A DNA stretch of 64,000 nucleotides. Origin: Vitrella brassicaformis. Taxonomy: Eukaryota > Sar > Vitrellaceae. Location of the stretch: NCBI GenBank assembly GCA_001179505.1, contig CDMY01000149.1:10674-74673 (forward strand), read 5' to 3'. Shown piece by piece: positions 51,133 to 62,723 of this stretch. A program made the position numbers and the translations under genes. Numbering within the stretch: the stretch's first letter is position 1; every line of letters begins with the position of its first letter. Below the pieces are notes generated by a model. That model saw only the letters and a list, made by a program, of their open reading frames with translations. It was not told the DNA's origin and ran no database searches.

Positions 51133-52964
51133 ATGGCGGACGACCTCGACGTATTGCTGCCTCAGCCCGAGAATCCGTACGGCCAGTGCTATTTCGTCGA
51201 GTGCCGTGGCGGCAGCGACAAGAAGGCGGACGGCCACCGCGGCGACACGATCCCGATCGCCAACGAGCTCATCAAGCAGAACTGGGCGTGCCAGACCATC
51301 TTCTACAGTGACGCCGAGTACAAGGAGGTCGAGTCGGCCCTCTCGAAGGCCGACGCGTACATCTGCCGCGTCAATCCGGGCACCTATGAGGGCGTGACCA
51401 ACTCGAAGCTCTTCGGCCTCCTCAGGGACGTGGCGGCCAAGGGCGTTGTCGCCATGTCGCACCCGGACGTCATGCAAAAGGTATGTAGGTGAATGAATAA
51501 TACTTAAGTGCTTACGGAATTAGGTAGGGGATGCGTGAGTGAATGTATGTAGTTATGTGTGGGTGTATGACTGCTGGCTGCACTCACTCACTGCAGATGG
51601 GGGCCAAGGACGCGCTGGTCAAGATCCGCGATCTGTCTTGCGGTCTTCCGGACACCTACGCTTACTACGACATCCCCTCTTTCAAGGCCCAGTTCCCCAA
51701 GTCCATCGCCGAGCATCCAAGAGTCCTCAAGGTGACTGAATGACTCACTCGTCGACTGACTGAACCACTGGCTGTCTCATCCACCCTTGACACACATCGC
51801 ATCCATCGATGGCTGTCTTATGTATGCATGTCTCTGTGTCTCTGGCTGGCTGGCTGGGTGACGTGTGTGGTGTGTGGTGTGTGGTGTGTGGTNNNNNNNN
51901 NNNNNNNNNNNNNNNNNNNNNNNNNNNNNNNNNNNNNNNNNNNNNNNNNNNNNNNNNNNNNNNNNNNNNNNNNNNNNNNNNNNNNNNNNNNNNNNNNNNN
52001 NNNNNNNNNNNNNNNNNNNNNNNNNNNNNNNNNNNNNNNNNNNNNNNNNNNNNNNNNNNNNNNNNNNNNNNNNNNNNNNNNNNNNNNNNNNNNNNNNNNN
52101 NNNNNNNNNNNNNNNNNNNNNNNNNNNNNNNNNNNNNNNNNNNNNNNNNNNNNNNNNNNNNNNNNNNNNNNNNNNNNNNNNNNNNNNNNNNNCGTGTGTG
52201 GTGTGTGGTGTGTGGTTTGTTTGCAGCAAAACCGTGGTAGCCAGGGCGAGGGCATTTGGGTGTGCAAGCTGAAGGAAGGGCACAGCGGTCCGGTGACGGG
52301 AAGGACGATGCTGGATCTGCAGGAGGCGGTGGACAACCACAAGGAGGAGCGGACAGTGGACGACTTCATGACCTTCTGTGAGCAGTACATCGTGGGTGAG
52401 GACGGGCAGCTGATCGACCAGCGGTTTTTGCCGCGGATCGTGGAGGGAGAGGTGCGGGTCAACATGATATACGACACGCCGACCGAGATTGTGCACAAGA
52501 AGCCCAAGGCCGGAGGCATCAGTGCCACCTTGAAGAGCGGTGCTCAATACATCAGCTACAAGCCCGACGACCCCTTGTTCGCCCCCCTCATGAAGAACTT
52601 CCTCCACAATGACTTGCCGCGCATCATGAGCGTCCTGGGCATGGAGAAGGAGCCCATCCCGCTCATCTGGACCGCCGACTTCATCCTCGGCGACAAGACC
52701 AGCGACGGACTCGACTCATACGTCGTCGGCGAGTTCAACTGCAGCTGTGTCGGCATCACACAGCAGATGCACCTCGCACCTAGCGTCGCTAAGGGAGCCA
52801 TCCGAATCATCCGAGAGCAAAAGGTGAAGAGCGGTCAGTTAGCTGCACCTCCATCTGTGCCAACGGCTCGCCCTGGGAGCCCCCTCTCACCCAAACACTT
52901 CAATGGCATGGGCGATTGGTTTTGGCAGGGAGTCAAGGCGGAAACCCAGAGCATCGGCAAATAA
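51133..52964 (+). CDS. Cj0069-type ATP-grasp-like protein
   Basis: Exons 51133-51480, 51597-51731 and 52227-52964 give about 405 residues. The sequence is highly conserved in feel: MADDLDVLLPQPENPYGQ, GDTIPIANELIKQNWACQTI, ADAYICRVNPGTYEGV, VVAMSHPDVMQKMGAKDALV, GSQGEGIWVCKL, RFLPRIVEGEVRVNMIYDTP, IPLIWTADFILG and VGEFNCSCVGITQQMHLA. I recognise this as the family named after Campylobacter Cj0069, known mainly from bacteria, with an ATP-grasp-like layout (a GEGIW loop and a GEFNCSCVG metal/ATP site near the C-terminus). The substrate is unknown. The N gap lies wholly in intron 2, because HPRVLK joins directly to QNRGSQGEG. A short Pro/Ser tail follows the conserved region. Confidence 0.75.
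51893..52192. other. assembly gap (300 N) in TGTGG repeat
   Basis: Exactly 300 unspecified bases inside an intron, flanked on both sides by GTGTGTGGT-type repeat (about 51861-51892 and 52193-52216). The assembly evidently broke in a tandem repeat of unknown length. Confidence 0.99.
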
Positions 52965-53642
52965 CAAATGAATGACCGCCACCCCACGCCAGGCCCCTCC
53001 CGAATGAGACACACCGACCATTCGTGGGGGACCGACACTGTCGTGTGGGTTGCAATGCACCGTCGCACTGGTCTTTGACTGACAGACTGAGGCCGTCCGT
53101 CACTTTGTATGTAGGGGGGAGGGTATGAATTGGTCGACATGCATTGATTGCGCTTGGTCTGTCGTGGCTGCACCCCGGTTGCACCATGCGAGGCGTTTTC
53201 CCGTGCATTCGCATCATTTTTGGGGGCGAGTTTTGTGGGGACGTTCACCGTTCTCTGGGCCTACTGGGCTCGACTGTGGACTGGGGAATGAAGTGGGGGG
53301 CAGGGACTGCACGACGCAACGGACGTCAGCTCACGTGATATCAAGCATCCGTTGAGACGAGACACGTACAGACACGTAGCATCGTATCGGTCCATGCTGT
53401 CGTACTCAACGTCAACTCAACACGAGGCAAAAATTCACACTCCACTCACTCTTCTCGCATCTCTGTACAGTTAGTTGCCTATGTGCTCCTCGCGGGAACG
53501 AAAGACATGTCAACTCAAATGGGGCCGGCGCTCGTGGTCCTAGCACTTCATTCACCAGTCACAGACCACTGACTCTCGATTTAATCGGCCATCTGTACAC
53601 CCACTGACCTCCCTCCCTCCCTCATCGTCATCTGCTCAAGGC
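52965..53642. other. tail-to-tail intergenic region
   Basis: 678 bp between the ATP-grasp gene and sufS, both ending here. Less repetitive than other intergenic stretches. No supported frame or RNA gene seen. Confidence 0.6.
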
Positions 53643-56081
53643 TCACTCCATGACCTCGCCCTCCCCTTCGTCGTTAGGACCCATTTCTCCCGCCGTCAGC
53701 AGGCTGAGCCCCTCCATGCCCAGAGCAGCAAAACCCAGGTCGATCCCGGGGGCCTCGGGAATGTCCGAGAACATCTGGATCACACGGTGCAGGGCGTCGA
53801 TGAAGCAGTCGATTTCTTGCCGAGTGTTGTAGACATAGAGCGAGGCCCGAATGCTGCCGGCGGCGCCCAGCAGGCGATGCAGTGGCTGAGTGCAGTGGTG
53901 GCCAGCCCTCACTGCAATGCCCTCTTGGTCCAGGAAGGTCGACAGGTCGGACGCGTGGATGTTGTCGTGATTGAAGGCCACAAGTGCAGCCCGCGAGTGG
54001 CCTTGTGCGATGGGGTCAGGGCCGTACAGCCTCAAGTCAGGGATGTCACCAAGGCGACGGTACAAGTAACTCGACACGTCCTTCTCGTACTCGGCAATCT
54101 GACCGACGACACAGCCATAGATAGATATTTACTGATATATTGGGTAATTGATTTCTCGTCGAGTGCGTACGTTGTCCATTCCCAGTTTGTTGAGGTAGTC
54201 CACAGCAGCGCCCAGGGCGACCGCCTGGGCAATGGGTGGCGTCCCAGCCTCGAAGCGAGACGGAGGGTCCAGGTACGTCGAGTGATCGAAATACACGTCC
54301 TGATGTGATGCATACATCCATACATCCATCCATCCATTCATCCATTCAGCCCAATCAGCGAAGGACAGATGCGATGCAGGTCTGTTTGTTTGATACGCTG
54401 GCGTGGGCACGTGCTCCCTGACCTCAATCATCTCGCCTCCCCCCATCCAAGGCGGCATGCTCTCGAGCACTTCATATTTGCCATACAGCACACCAATCCC
54501 AGTGGGCCCCATCATCTTGTGACCAGACGCCACCAGCCAGTCGCAATCCAGGGCATTCACGTCGATCTGATGAATCAACAGCACAACGCGACATGGATAG
54601 ACGGCATCAAGCGGGGCAACGCTCTTCCGGCCTAGCTAGCCTGATTGCCGAAGTGTGCCCATGCCTCTCTCTGTGTGTGTATGATAGTGTCTGTCTTTAG
54701 TGAGTGAGTACCTTCTTGTGGGGCACTGCCTGACAGGCATCGACGAGAACCTTGGCCCCAACAGCATGGCTCTGGCGGACGATCTCTGCGATAGGGTTGC
54801 TGCAGCCGAGAGTGTTGCTGACAGCCACTATACCCACCATCTTGGTCCTGGGCGACAAGAGCGACTCGAACGAAGACATGTCCAAACACTCGTTCTCGTC
54901 CATCTGAACCCATGCAGCACAGAACCGCACAATATATATGGTGACAGATCGATCGTGTGGGAGAGCCATCCATCCATCCATCCACGACGGCAGAAAGGCC
55001 CCCTCCATTTGTGCTGACCTGTATGTATTTGATAGTAGCTCCCTTCCTCTTGGCGAGGAGCTGCCATGGGACGATGTTGCTGTGATGCTCCATCACACTA
55101 AGAATGATCTCGTCGCCCTCACCGATGTTCGCCTCACTGAGCGGCACCAGCAGAAGGAAGGAAGACATCACGGTGACCATGTGCACTCCCCCCCTCCCTG
55201 CCTGTCTCTCTCTGTCTGTCTGTCTGCGGTCATTCCTTCATGTGGTTACCCACCCCCATGTTTGGGCGACAAGGTTAATCCCCTCGGTTGCACCTGACGT
55301 AAAGACTATCTCCTCTCGCCGCCGGGCGTTGAGAAAAGCAGCCACACTGGACCGAGCTGACTCGAACGCCTGACAACCCGACACCCCATTCTCTCTGCAA
55401 TCCCTGTCATCCATTGGCCTCCCCGACGAATACAAAGTCGGTCGATACAGACGTAAGGTACATACCTCAGTCGCCCTCAGGGCCAGTGTGTGCGCGCCTC
55501 GATGCACGTTCGAATGTTGGTGCTGGTAATACCTCTCAATGGCCTGAGTGGATGGACAACAAACACAACGTTTATCACAAAACATGTCCTTTCGTCCTTT
55601 GCCGCCAATCAATGCGGTGAAGCCTTTTCTTTCTTCCTACCTCTAGGACAGGCTTCGGCATGTGAGATGATGCTGCATTGTCGAAGTACACCAACGGCTT
55701 GCCGTCGATACGCTCATCCAATATCTACACGACAGTACCAGGGAGAAGCAGCGAGAGATGACTGACAGCAATGACCACCCTTGTCGTCTTCCCTCTCTGT
55801 GTGCTGTGCCTTGATTTGATTGATCCGTCCGTTCTCACCGGAAAGTCTGAGCGCAGGGGACTGCCGAGAGTGGTAGATGTGGGCGCTGCTGCAACAAGAC
55901 CTGCCAGTGGTGATGCATGGCAGGGCGTGTGGGACCGACTCCGCCACCTCCTCAACACATGGTTCGCTCGCAAGACGCGGGATGGGGAACCGACGAAGGC
56001 AGCACCGGCAGCCGAGATCAACAACCCACAGAAAAGGGCTGTAGAGGTAGGAACCACCACAGTGGTCTGCATCACGGTCAT
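53643..56081 (-). CDS. sufS: SufS-type cysteine desulfurase with plastid leader
   Basis: A PLP enzyme that removes sulfur from cysteine for iron-sulfur cluster assembly (SUF pathway, in plastids of algae and in apicoplasts). Family blocks: [87 protein letters not shown] and [13 protein letters not shown]. The PLP lysine lies in [16 protein letters not shown] (about 54500). [20 protein letters not shown] follows, and the catalytic cysteine is in [11 protein letters not shown] (about 53900). The N-terminus (start 56079-56081) has a signal peptide ([15 protein letters not shown]) followed at once by AFVG and a basic, Ser/Arg-rich stretch. That is a bipartite leader of the red complex-plastid type, with Phe at the expected cleavage point. 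About 40 residues at the C-terminus are acidic and extra. Introns are GT-AG. Confidence 0.93.
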
Positions 56082-57373
56082 CAGGCTTCGTGAAGATTCT
56101 TCAATCTAAGCTCGCACACGAGGACGATCGGTGGTGCCTGAGAGCTGATTGTTCATCGGCATCGTTTGCAATGAATTCGTCGCTACACGCACACACATGA
56201 AAAAGCTTCCTCAGCACTGCAGTCATCACAGTTCACACGTATGTACAAGACAAGTTGAGAGGTATCAATAGCAGCCTCCCCTTGTCCCCCCTCCCCTCCC
56301 TCCCCCCCCCCACCTCCCTCCGCACCCTCTCATAAGAGAGAGATGCCTTTATGGAGCACAAAATGCAAAATCATGCGTCACTACGTAAGAGCCAAAAATC
56401 ATGCCGCCTGACTGACTTACACATTCACGCAGTCATACACGTACACCGACCCCCTACACCCAACACACGAGGGACACCCCTGGTGCGTGTGTGGATGGCA
56501 AGCAGACTCAGCTACTTGCTTCCTTGCTGGCTACTCACTGCAACCACCGCTAGCTGTCTTTTAGAGCCTACCTGCCCACATACACATGTATGTCATGGAT
56601 GGCATCCATCCATCCATCGTGTGCGCCAACTGCACCACGACATCGCTGAAGCACCGGCCTCGCACCCACCCAACACGCAGACAGACAGACAGACAGCCAG
56701 CCAGCCAGAAGTGCCCCACGGACAGGAAGTGCATTTGTACTTGACTTGATGGGTGCGTGAGTGCGTGCCGTTCTGTACATCAATCACACCACACAAGACA
56801 CTACACCCATTCCCAACCCCCCCTGCAAAAGAAAGCAAGCAACGCAGTCAGTCGAAACCCCCCGGTGCCCTCGACTTGCTCTCTCGCTTTGATGCCTCTG
56901 CCTCCATTGCACTCTGTCCGTCATCATAGAGTAAATGGCATATCGACACCCACCCACCCACCCACCACTTCTCCCGGCAGCACTGCCCCGCTCGGCAGCA
57001 CTCACTGCCACAACCCATCCCACACAGTCAGTCACACTCACACGGACAAGCAAAACTGGATGGATGGATGCGTGGATCGATCACAATAATGCCGATGGAG
57101 GCAATGCAGGCGAGGGGGGCGAGAAAGCAACAGAGAGAATGAATGGAGAGAGAGGCAAGCAGAGACAAAAACTCAAAGTGAGGGCAGGACGGTTCTGGCG
57201 ATACATAGAAGAGTGGGTAAGAGGGCCCGGCCCGCATGCAGGGATGCCAAAATCATCAGGACGTTACTTACAGACAGACATGTCAGTCAGATGCTACAGA
57301 CATACACACTGCATGCAGGGGGGGGACTTGACATATGCAGGCAGCTAGATGGTACCATCCATACGGACGTCAT
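56082..57373. other. 1.3-kb repeat-rich intergenic region upstream of sufS
   Basis: Between the sufS start and the 3' end of the DnaJ-ferredoxin gene, both minus strand. It contains a C-rich tract (about 56277-56325), (CAGA)n near 56680-56698 and (ACCC)n near 56946-56968. Open frames here are low complexity and unsupported. It must include the sufS promoter near 56082-56300. Confidence 0.6.
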
Positions 57374-59681
57374 TCAGTCTTGGCTGTCCTCGGCGGCCTC
57401 ACTGGCCTGCTGTTTCCTCTTGCTGGGCCGCAACTGGATGTTGCTGGGCAGGTTCAGGTTCAGGCGAGGTTCAGGGCCGCCGGGCTCTGTCGCCTTCCTC
57501 TCGTCCCGCGGAGTGTTTTGTTTGTCCTCGATGTCAGCCATGATCTGTTGGGCCTCTGAAACTAGCTTGCTCCTCTCCCAAGGCCACAGAGGGCGACCCG
57601 GACCCTGCAGAGTAAGTGAACCAACCAACACGACCGATGTGGCATGGCAACAACATCCATGTCCCACAGCAATACGTACGTACGTACGTACATACGTACC
57701 TGCGAGGCGTCTTGTCCCCTCGCCCTTGCCTCCCTTTCCCGCCGGTTCTTCTGCTGCACAGACACCACAAACAGGTATCAGGGGCATGAAGCATGCAGCG
57801 GTCACTCACGCTTGTGAGTGAGGCCAGTGCACTCAATGTCACCTGTTTCTTGTACATCGACTCGGCCGCTTGGAATACTGCCACACACACAGACGTAGCA
57901 ACCAAGAGATGCAATGCAGTGAGTGTACCGACTGTGTCTGTCGTGTGCAATGTCTGTCTGTCTGTCCTTGTCTGGCATGTGTCTGCCTGCGTATGTATCT
58001 ATGGTGCCTGCCCGTCACGGCCCGCATGGTATGGTTATGCTTACCATCGACCTGGAATCCCCCCCAGCCACTCCCCTGGAATATGCCAACCTCCACCCGG
58101 TCCTTGGATCTCGTCGCCTCCTCCAAGAAAGGGAGCAGGTACCCAGGTACCCTACACACACACACACACACACACACACGTACAGCAACGAGCGTAACTG
58201 CAGTCAGTCAACGGGGGGAAATGCAGTCATTGCAGCCAGCCAGGCTATGACGGACCAGTAGATGCAGTCGACTGGGCATGTGTCGATGGCATTTTGGATG
58301 TCGTCGCGCGATGCCCCGTCCTGATTGTACGCTCTCGCCCTGCCCCAAAGCTCCTCCATCTTGAAGACACCCGGCGCCCAGCCGTTGCAATTGGTACACC
58401 CTGCACAGACAGACAGACAGACCGCACACAAACGGCGCCACACCAAGTTTGTGAATTTGCTTCCCCCCCTCCTTGTTCGTTTCTGCATGAGGGTGACTGA
58501 TGTACCAATACAGGTGAACTCGTCAACAAAGACGACGTTGTCCCTGATGGCATTCATTCATTCATTGCCGAGTGTGGGGCCGACAGACAGACACAAGACA
58601 ACCACGGATGGGATGGATGGACATACCATACATGGATTCACTGACTGGCATCTCTATCTGCTAAGTATTGATTGCATTTGACCATGGACAGACAATGAAT
58701 GTGTATGTGCGTACCTCTTCTCGAGGGCGTATTTTGCGTCCTCCCAGATGCCTCTGACACAAGGAGGAAGCCACGACCAAAGGGCACGTATACCGTCCAT
58801 CCGTCCATCCATCCACTCACTCGTTACATTCAGGGACTCGTTCGCACCAAGTGCCTGTCGTCTGTCTGTCTGTCTGTCTGCGTGCCTTGGTTCCCTCCCT
58901 CCCTACCTTTTGTCTGGATGTGAGAGGATGCTGTGTGCGACGCGAGCACGAGTCAACCTGCAGCACAGCACAGCACGTGCCGCAAACACACGCAGGCGCC
59001 TGTTGTGGTCTTTGCTGTGTGTGTGTGAAGCTTCATCTGTCTCTCCTCGGTTCGGTACCCACCTACCTTTGCCTGTTGTCGAATGAGTCGGGCAACTCAC
59101 TCAGCCGCCACTTGAGGTCGGCCCACGCGCGCTCGACGTCGCTCTGCGGTGCGTCGATGGGCAGTCCAAGCTCCCCATAGAGATCCATAGACAACTCCTC
59201 GCGAGTGGGTGACCACGGGGGCAGCATGTCAGCAGAGTCAGCAGAGGGAGGGAGAGGAGGACGAGACGAGTCAGACACTGCAAGCACAACCCATACAACC
59301 ACACACGCCACGACCCACTCACTCACCCACTCCCTCCCACGCCAACAGCAGCCTGTGGATGGATGCCTGCCTATTTATCTCTGTGTGCGCCGTACGTACA
59401 GTACGCACCGTCAATGGAGGTAAGGGGTGATCGCTGGGAGTCGGCTCCTTGCAGCAGGCTGTGGCATCCCCTCCTCTTGACGTCCCACCTTGTCGGGCTC
59501 AGGAAGGAGGCCAGGCCGGTGCTCCTACCCCGCCGATGTGCTGCCTGCAAACAGCAACGGGAACGCACCGCCACAGGCATTCCCGCACTCCAAGGTCTCC
59601 TCAGCATAACACACTTACCGTCTTGATGCACAGCAAAACCAACAGCACACACGCCGCAACAGGCAGGATCCTCCCCTCCAT
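57374..59681 (-). CDS. DnaJ-like/4Fe-4S ferredoxin fusion protein with secretory leader
   Basis: About nine exons. The start at 59679-59681 gives a signal peptide (MEGRILPVAACVLLVLLCIK) followed by a basic Ser/Arg-rich stretch, as expected for plastid import. A J-like domain follows (SMDLYGELGLPIDAPQSDVE, ARVAHSILSHPDKR). Then comes a ferredoxin-type cluster domain: FTCIGCTNCNGWAPGVF (about 58375-58520), GRARAYNQ and DTCPVDCIYW, with all four cluster cysteines present. This order matches the plastid DnaJ-ferredoxin proteins of plants and algae, whose exact role in plastid redox/protein folding is not settled. The remaining C-terminus has GIFQGSGWGGFQVD, a charged linker and WPWERSKLVSEAQQIMADIE. 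The classical HPD tripeptide between helices II and III is replaced (see findings). The end is at 57374-57376. Confidence 0.78.
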
Positions 59682-59976
59682 CCTTCAGCTGTGAGATCTG
59701 ATCTGCAAGCACCAGACATCACATCAGCAAAAGCAAGCCAGATTTCCCTCGTTTGGATGGGAGTGGTCCCTGCAAGCTCTGACGTCCATCCCTCGCTCAC
59801 CTCCTGCCCTCGCCCCGGCGAAAACACTCCCAAATGCAAGCTCGCACCTGACATTCGTTCGTCGTTCAAGCCCCGTTACGTGAGAGGGAGAAGGTAAGAC
59901 GATTAAAGGTTCCTGCTGATGCGATGTCTGGCGCTCTCAGATCTCCGGCCTCCGGTGAAAGATCCAGAGCTGTAGG
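59682..59976. promoter_or_regulatory. divergent upstream region, DnaJ-ferredoxin and Cmc1-like genes
   Basis: A 295-bp stretch between opposing start codons of two genes for organelle proteins. No repeat or TATA-like element stands out. Confidence 0.5.
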
Positions 59977-61464
59977 ATGTTCTCTTGGTTTGGTGGGACG
60001 AAGGGGGAGGGGGAGTCCCCGCTGCCAACCGCGCCCCCGCCAGCATCGAGCGAGTCGTCCCGTCTGCAGTCGCCGAGTGAAGGTGATGTGTTCGACGAAA
60101 CGGAGGACCTGCAGTACCGCGGCACAACGCCGTTCAGCGGGGGCCCCCGAGAATCCGGAGGCTACCACATGGCCTACAAGGACAGACCCAGACTCCAGAG
60201 CCAGGTGCAGTCCATTGTGTGTGCGCATCTCCTACCATTCCCGTGTCATTCATTGATTCATTGATGTCTGTCTGTGCATGTGTGTGTCAGAGTCCTTACA
60301 CTCACGACGTCATTTGGCAGCGGACCAAGAACCGCATTCCCTACTTCGAGATCCGAGAGGTTCTCGGTGAGTGAGCCGTCACGAGAAGCTTGTGCGTCGG
60401 CTACGACATGGCAACTGACGCTGACAAGACTTGCTTGATGGGTCCCTTGGTTGCGTTCTGTCTGTGTGCAGATCTAGAGTGCAAGGAGAAGGAGGCCGCC
60501 ACTAAGATCTTCGCTAAGGAAGTGCGAGATATCTGCAGGTAGGCAGGCAGGCAGGCAAAAGGCGAGAGCGGCGCATTTGGCGTTCGTTATTCGGTTTGCT
60601 TGTTCTTTCTGATTGGTAGGGCCGAGATAGACGAGTACATCGATTGCATGATCGATCGGCATTGGACTGTTCTGGCTTGCAAGCCGCTAGCCATCGACAT
60701 GCGGAACTGCGTCCGGAAGTACGAGACGCCAGAGGTGGGATCGACGGACGGACGGACCAACACTCACTTGTGTCGGTGAATGCCTGTTCGTTGGCTTGTT
60801 GGTGTGCGTGTAAATGAGTGCAGTACATGCCTCGTCGCATCGATGAGATCATGCGCGAGAGGGAGAAACAGGGTAAGTAAGGAACCAACCAACAGAGAGA
60901 AGCCAGCGCCTTGGCTTGGACACTGACTGACTGACTGACTGATGTGTGTGTGCTTGGTGTGCGTGTGCAGGTGAGGATATCATCAAGCGGCAGGATCGCA
61001 TGAAATACAATCGATACTTCAACGAGTGAGGAACCATCCAACCCACCACACTCGTGCCTTCAGTCAGGGTCGTACGAGCACACGAGGTGCTGGTATCCTT
61101 CGGTCGGTTGCTGTTCGTGCCTCTTATTTGTAGTTCGAATGGCGATGGCTGGTTGCCTCCTCGCCCCGGCAAACCCGAGACGGAGAGGATGCCATGGAAA
61201 AACCGCAACCAAGAGCCCACAGTCAGACTCACTCACTCACTCACTCTTGATTCAGTCAGTGCACTCTGATACGCACGGCTCTGATGAGTGGTGTCTATGT
61301 GCGGGTGCGCTGGCCAGGTTTACAGGGACAGGTCGCCCTCCGACGAAGATTTGATGCACAACAGGTGCCCGCCAAGACGAGACAGACACGAAAACCAAAG
61401 GGCGCTTCTGTGCTGGCATGTCCGTTCAGATATCATCACTCGCCCCTGGAGCCATCGTAGGTAG
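59977..61464 (+). CDS. twin CX9C protein, Cmc1-like mitochondrial assembly factor
   Basis: The start at 59977 opens MFSWFGGTKGEGESPLP. Later exons encode SPYTHDVIWQRTKNRIPYF, ECKEKEAATKIFAKEVRD and then the core, CRAEIDEYIDC and CKPLAIDMRNC. Each core unit is a perfect C-x9-C, separated as in Cmc1/CHCH proteins (about 60530-60715). After it come a KYETPEYMPRRIDEIMRERE helix and KRQDRMKYNRYF. Such proteins are folded by Mia40 in the mitochondrial intermembrane space; Cmc1 helps build cytochrome c oxidase. The frame meets a TGA at 61027-61029, but the same bases form a GTGAGG donor. Skipping it by splicing gives DSNGDGWLPPRPGKPETER and VYRDRSPSDEDLMHN, ending at 61464. The short form would end at 61029. 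The CX9C core is firm; the tail is uncertain. Confidence 0.75.
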
Positions 61465-61829
61465 TGTCGGCAGGTGTCACTCACCTAGCAAGTCGACCGT
61501 GTGTGTTTTTTCTCGGTATGCGAGAAAGCCAGACTTGTTGCTAGTACCTACTTGTTACCTACTTGTGTGCCCAAGGGGAACAAGTTGATTGCAATGCATT
61601 CAAGTTGGACTGTACAGACAGACACAGCAAACGCGCACTCATGTGAAACAAATAACGACCAGTGCAAGCTGCAAACACACGTGTGCAGTGCAGGGACCCG
61701 TGTGCACGGTCAGATCAGCATACTATGCATACCCACGGTGCTGTTCGGGGCTTGGCTTGTATGCCAAAGATAGGTTAACAAGTTGCGTGGAGGCAATTTG
61801 GATTGGACAAGACAGAATGTAATGAATGT
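61465..61829. other. intergenic or 5' region
   Basis: 365 bp between the putative end of the Cmc1-like gene and the first supported frame of the next. No repeat or coding frame is convincing. Confidence 0.5.
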
Positions 61830-62461
61830 ATGTCTCTCGCGACCATATACTTACCCCCCTCTGCATGTGCAGATCTGTTTTCCGACTGGCGGCCCGAGAA
61901 AACACCCGCCGACGATCACGAGACCGTCAGAAAGCTAGTCCAGTCCCTTGAGCGGATCCACGGCATCCTGGACGACAAAGAGAAAGGTGAGGAGGGTCAT
62001 GGCATCCATGAGGTCAATCTCGCCAATGGATGGACGGACGGTCGGTGTACTTATGTATGTATGTATGTATGTGCGGAGGACATGGTGGACCTGGCAAGGC
62101 TGCAGCCTGAGTCGAGCGCCGACGCGTTGTTGCCGCACCTCCAGCCACTCATCGGTCACACAGAATGCACAGGTCCGCCAATGCAAATAAATGTACAGAG
62201 ACTCTGAGTGAGTTCAGTGTCCCGCTCTCTCTCTCTCTCTCCCTGGCCGTCTGTACAGGCCTTGTGCTGAGGTCTTGCCTTCTGCACAGCCGGGTGATCG
62301 GATTTGGGGCGATCATGACCGTCGTCGCGAGGTGCCTCCACCGCGACCCGCCGCCTTACAACCCCCATGGCGGTCGGTTGGGAGCGCGGAGAGCCACCGA
62401 GTTACGGAATCAAGGCGTTGAGAAGATCGGGACATATGACCCAACAGAGGCAAGGAATTGA
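61830..62461 (+). CDS. unrecognised small multi-exon gene
   Basis: Three coding-like exons are joined by plausible splice sites. The first (about 61872-61986) reads DLFSDWRPEKTPADDHE and TVRKLVQSLERIHGILDDKE. The second (about 62078-62170) reads MVDLARLQPESSADALLPHL. The third (about 62261-62461) reads GLVLRSCLLHSRVIGFGAIM, RCLHRDPPPYNPHGG and NQGVEKIGTYDPTE. The ATG at 61830 is only a guess, since the first exon could be spliced from upstream. The end may be at 62461, or, by an apparent GC-AG intron, at 62602 with DLNSLPLSMGTDYW. The third exon has a faint resemblance to the end of GrpE-type proteins, too weak to name. Composition is coding-like and free of simple repeats. Confidence 0.35.
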
Positions 62462-62723
62462 ATGAATGGCACACGCGGGACAATGAATGTGTCAGTCATG
62501 TGGTTGTTTTGTCCTGTCTTATCTGCCTGCCTATATCAGGACTTGAATAGCCTGCCGCTTTCTATGGGCACGGACTACTGGGCTTCAAACACCTACGGCT
62601 AGATACGAGGTGCGGAAGCTGAGGTTCCCCCCATTCCGAAGAGTATCGCAGACGGTCCAGCCCTGAGGCCAGGCAGCTGCGACAGCGTCGAGCAGCCGGC
62701 GACTTCCGCCTCCCGGTCGATCC

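Noticed and set aside
56271-57370. Possible extra gene between sufS and the DnaJ-ferredoxin gene
   Set aside because: All frames are low complexity and repeat-derived, and none shows splice-consistent coding segments.
61872-62461. Assignment of the small gene as a GrpE co-chaperone
   Set aside because: Only a faint likeness near the end of the third exon, and the core GrpE pattern is absent.
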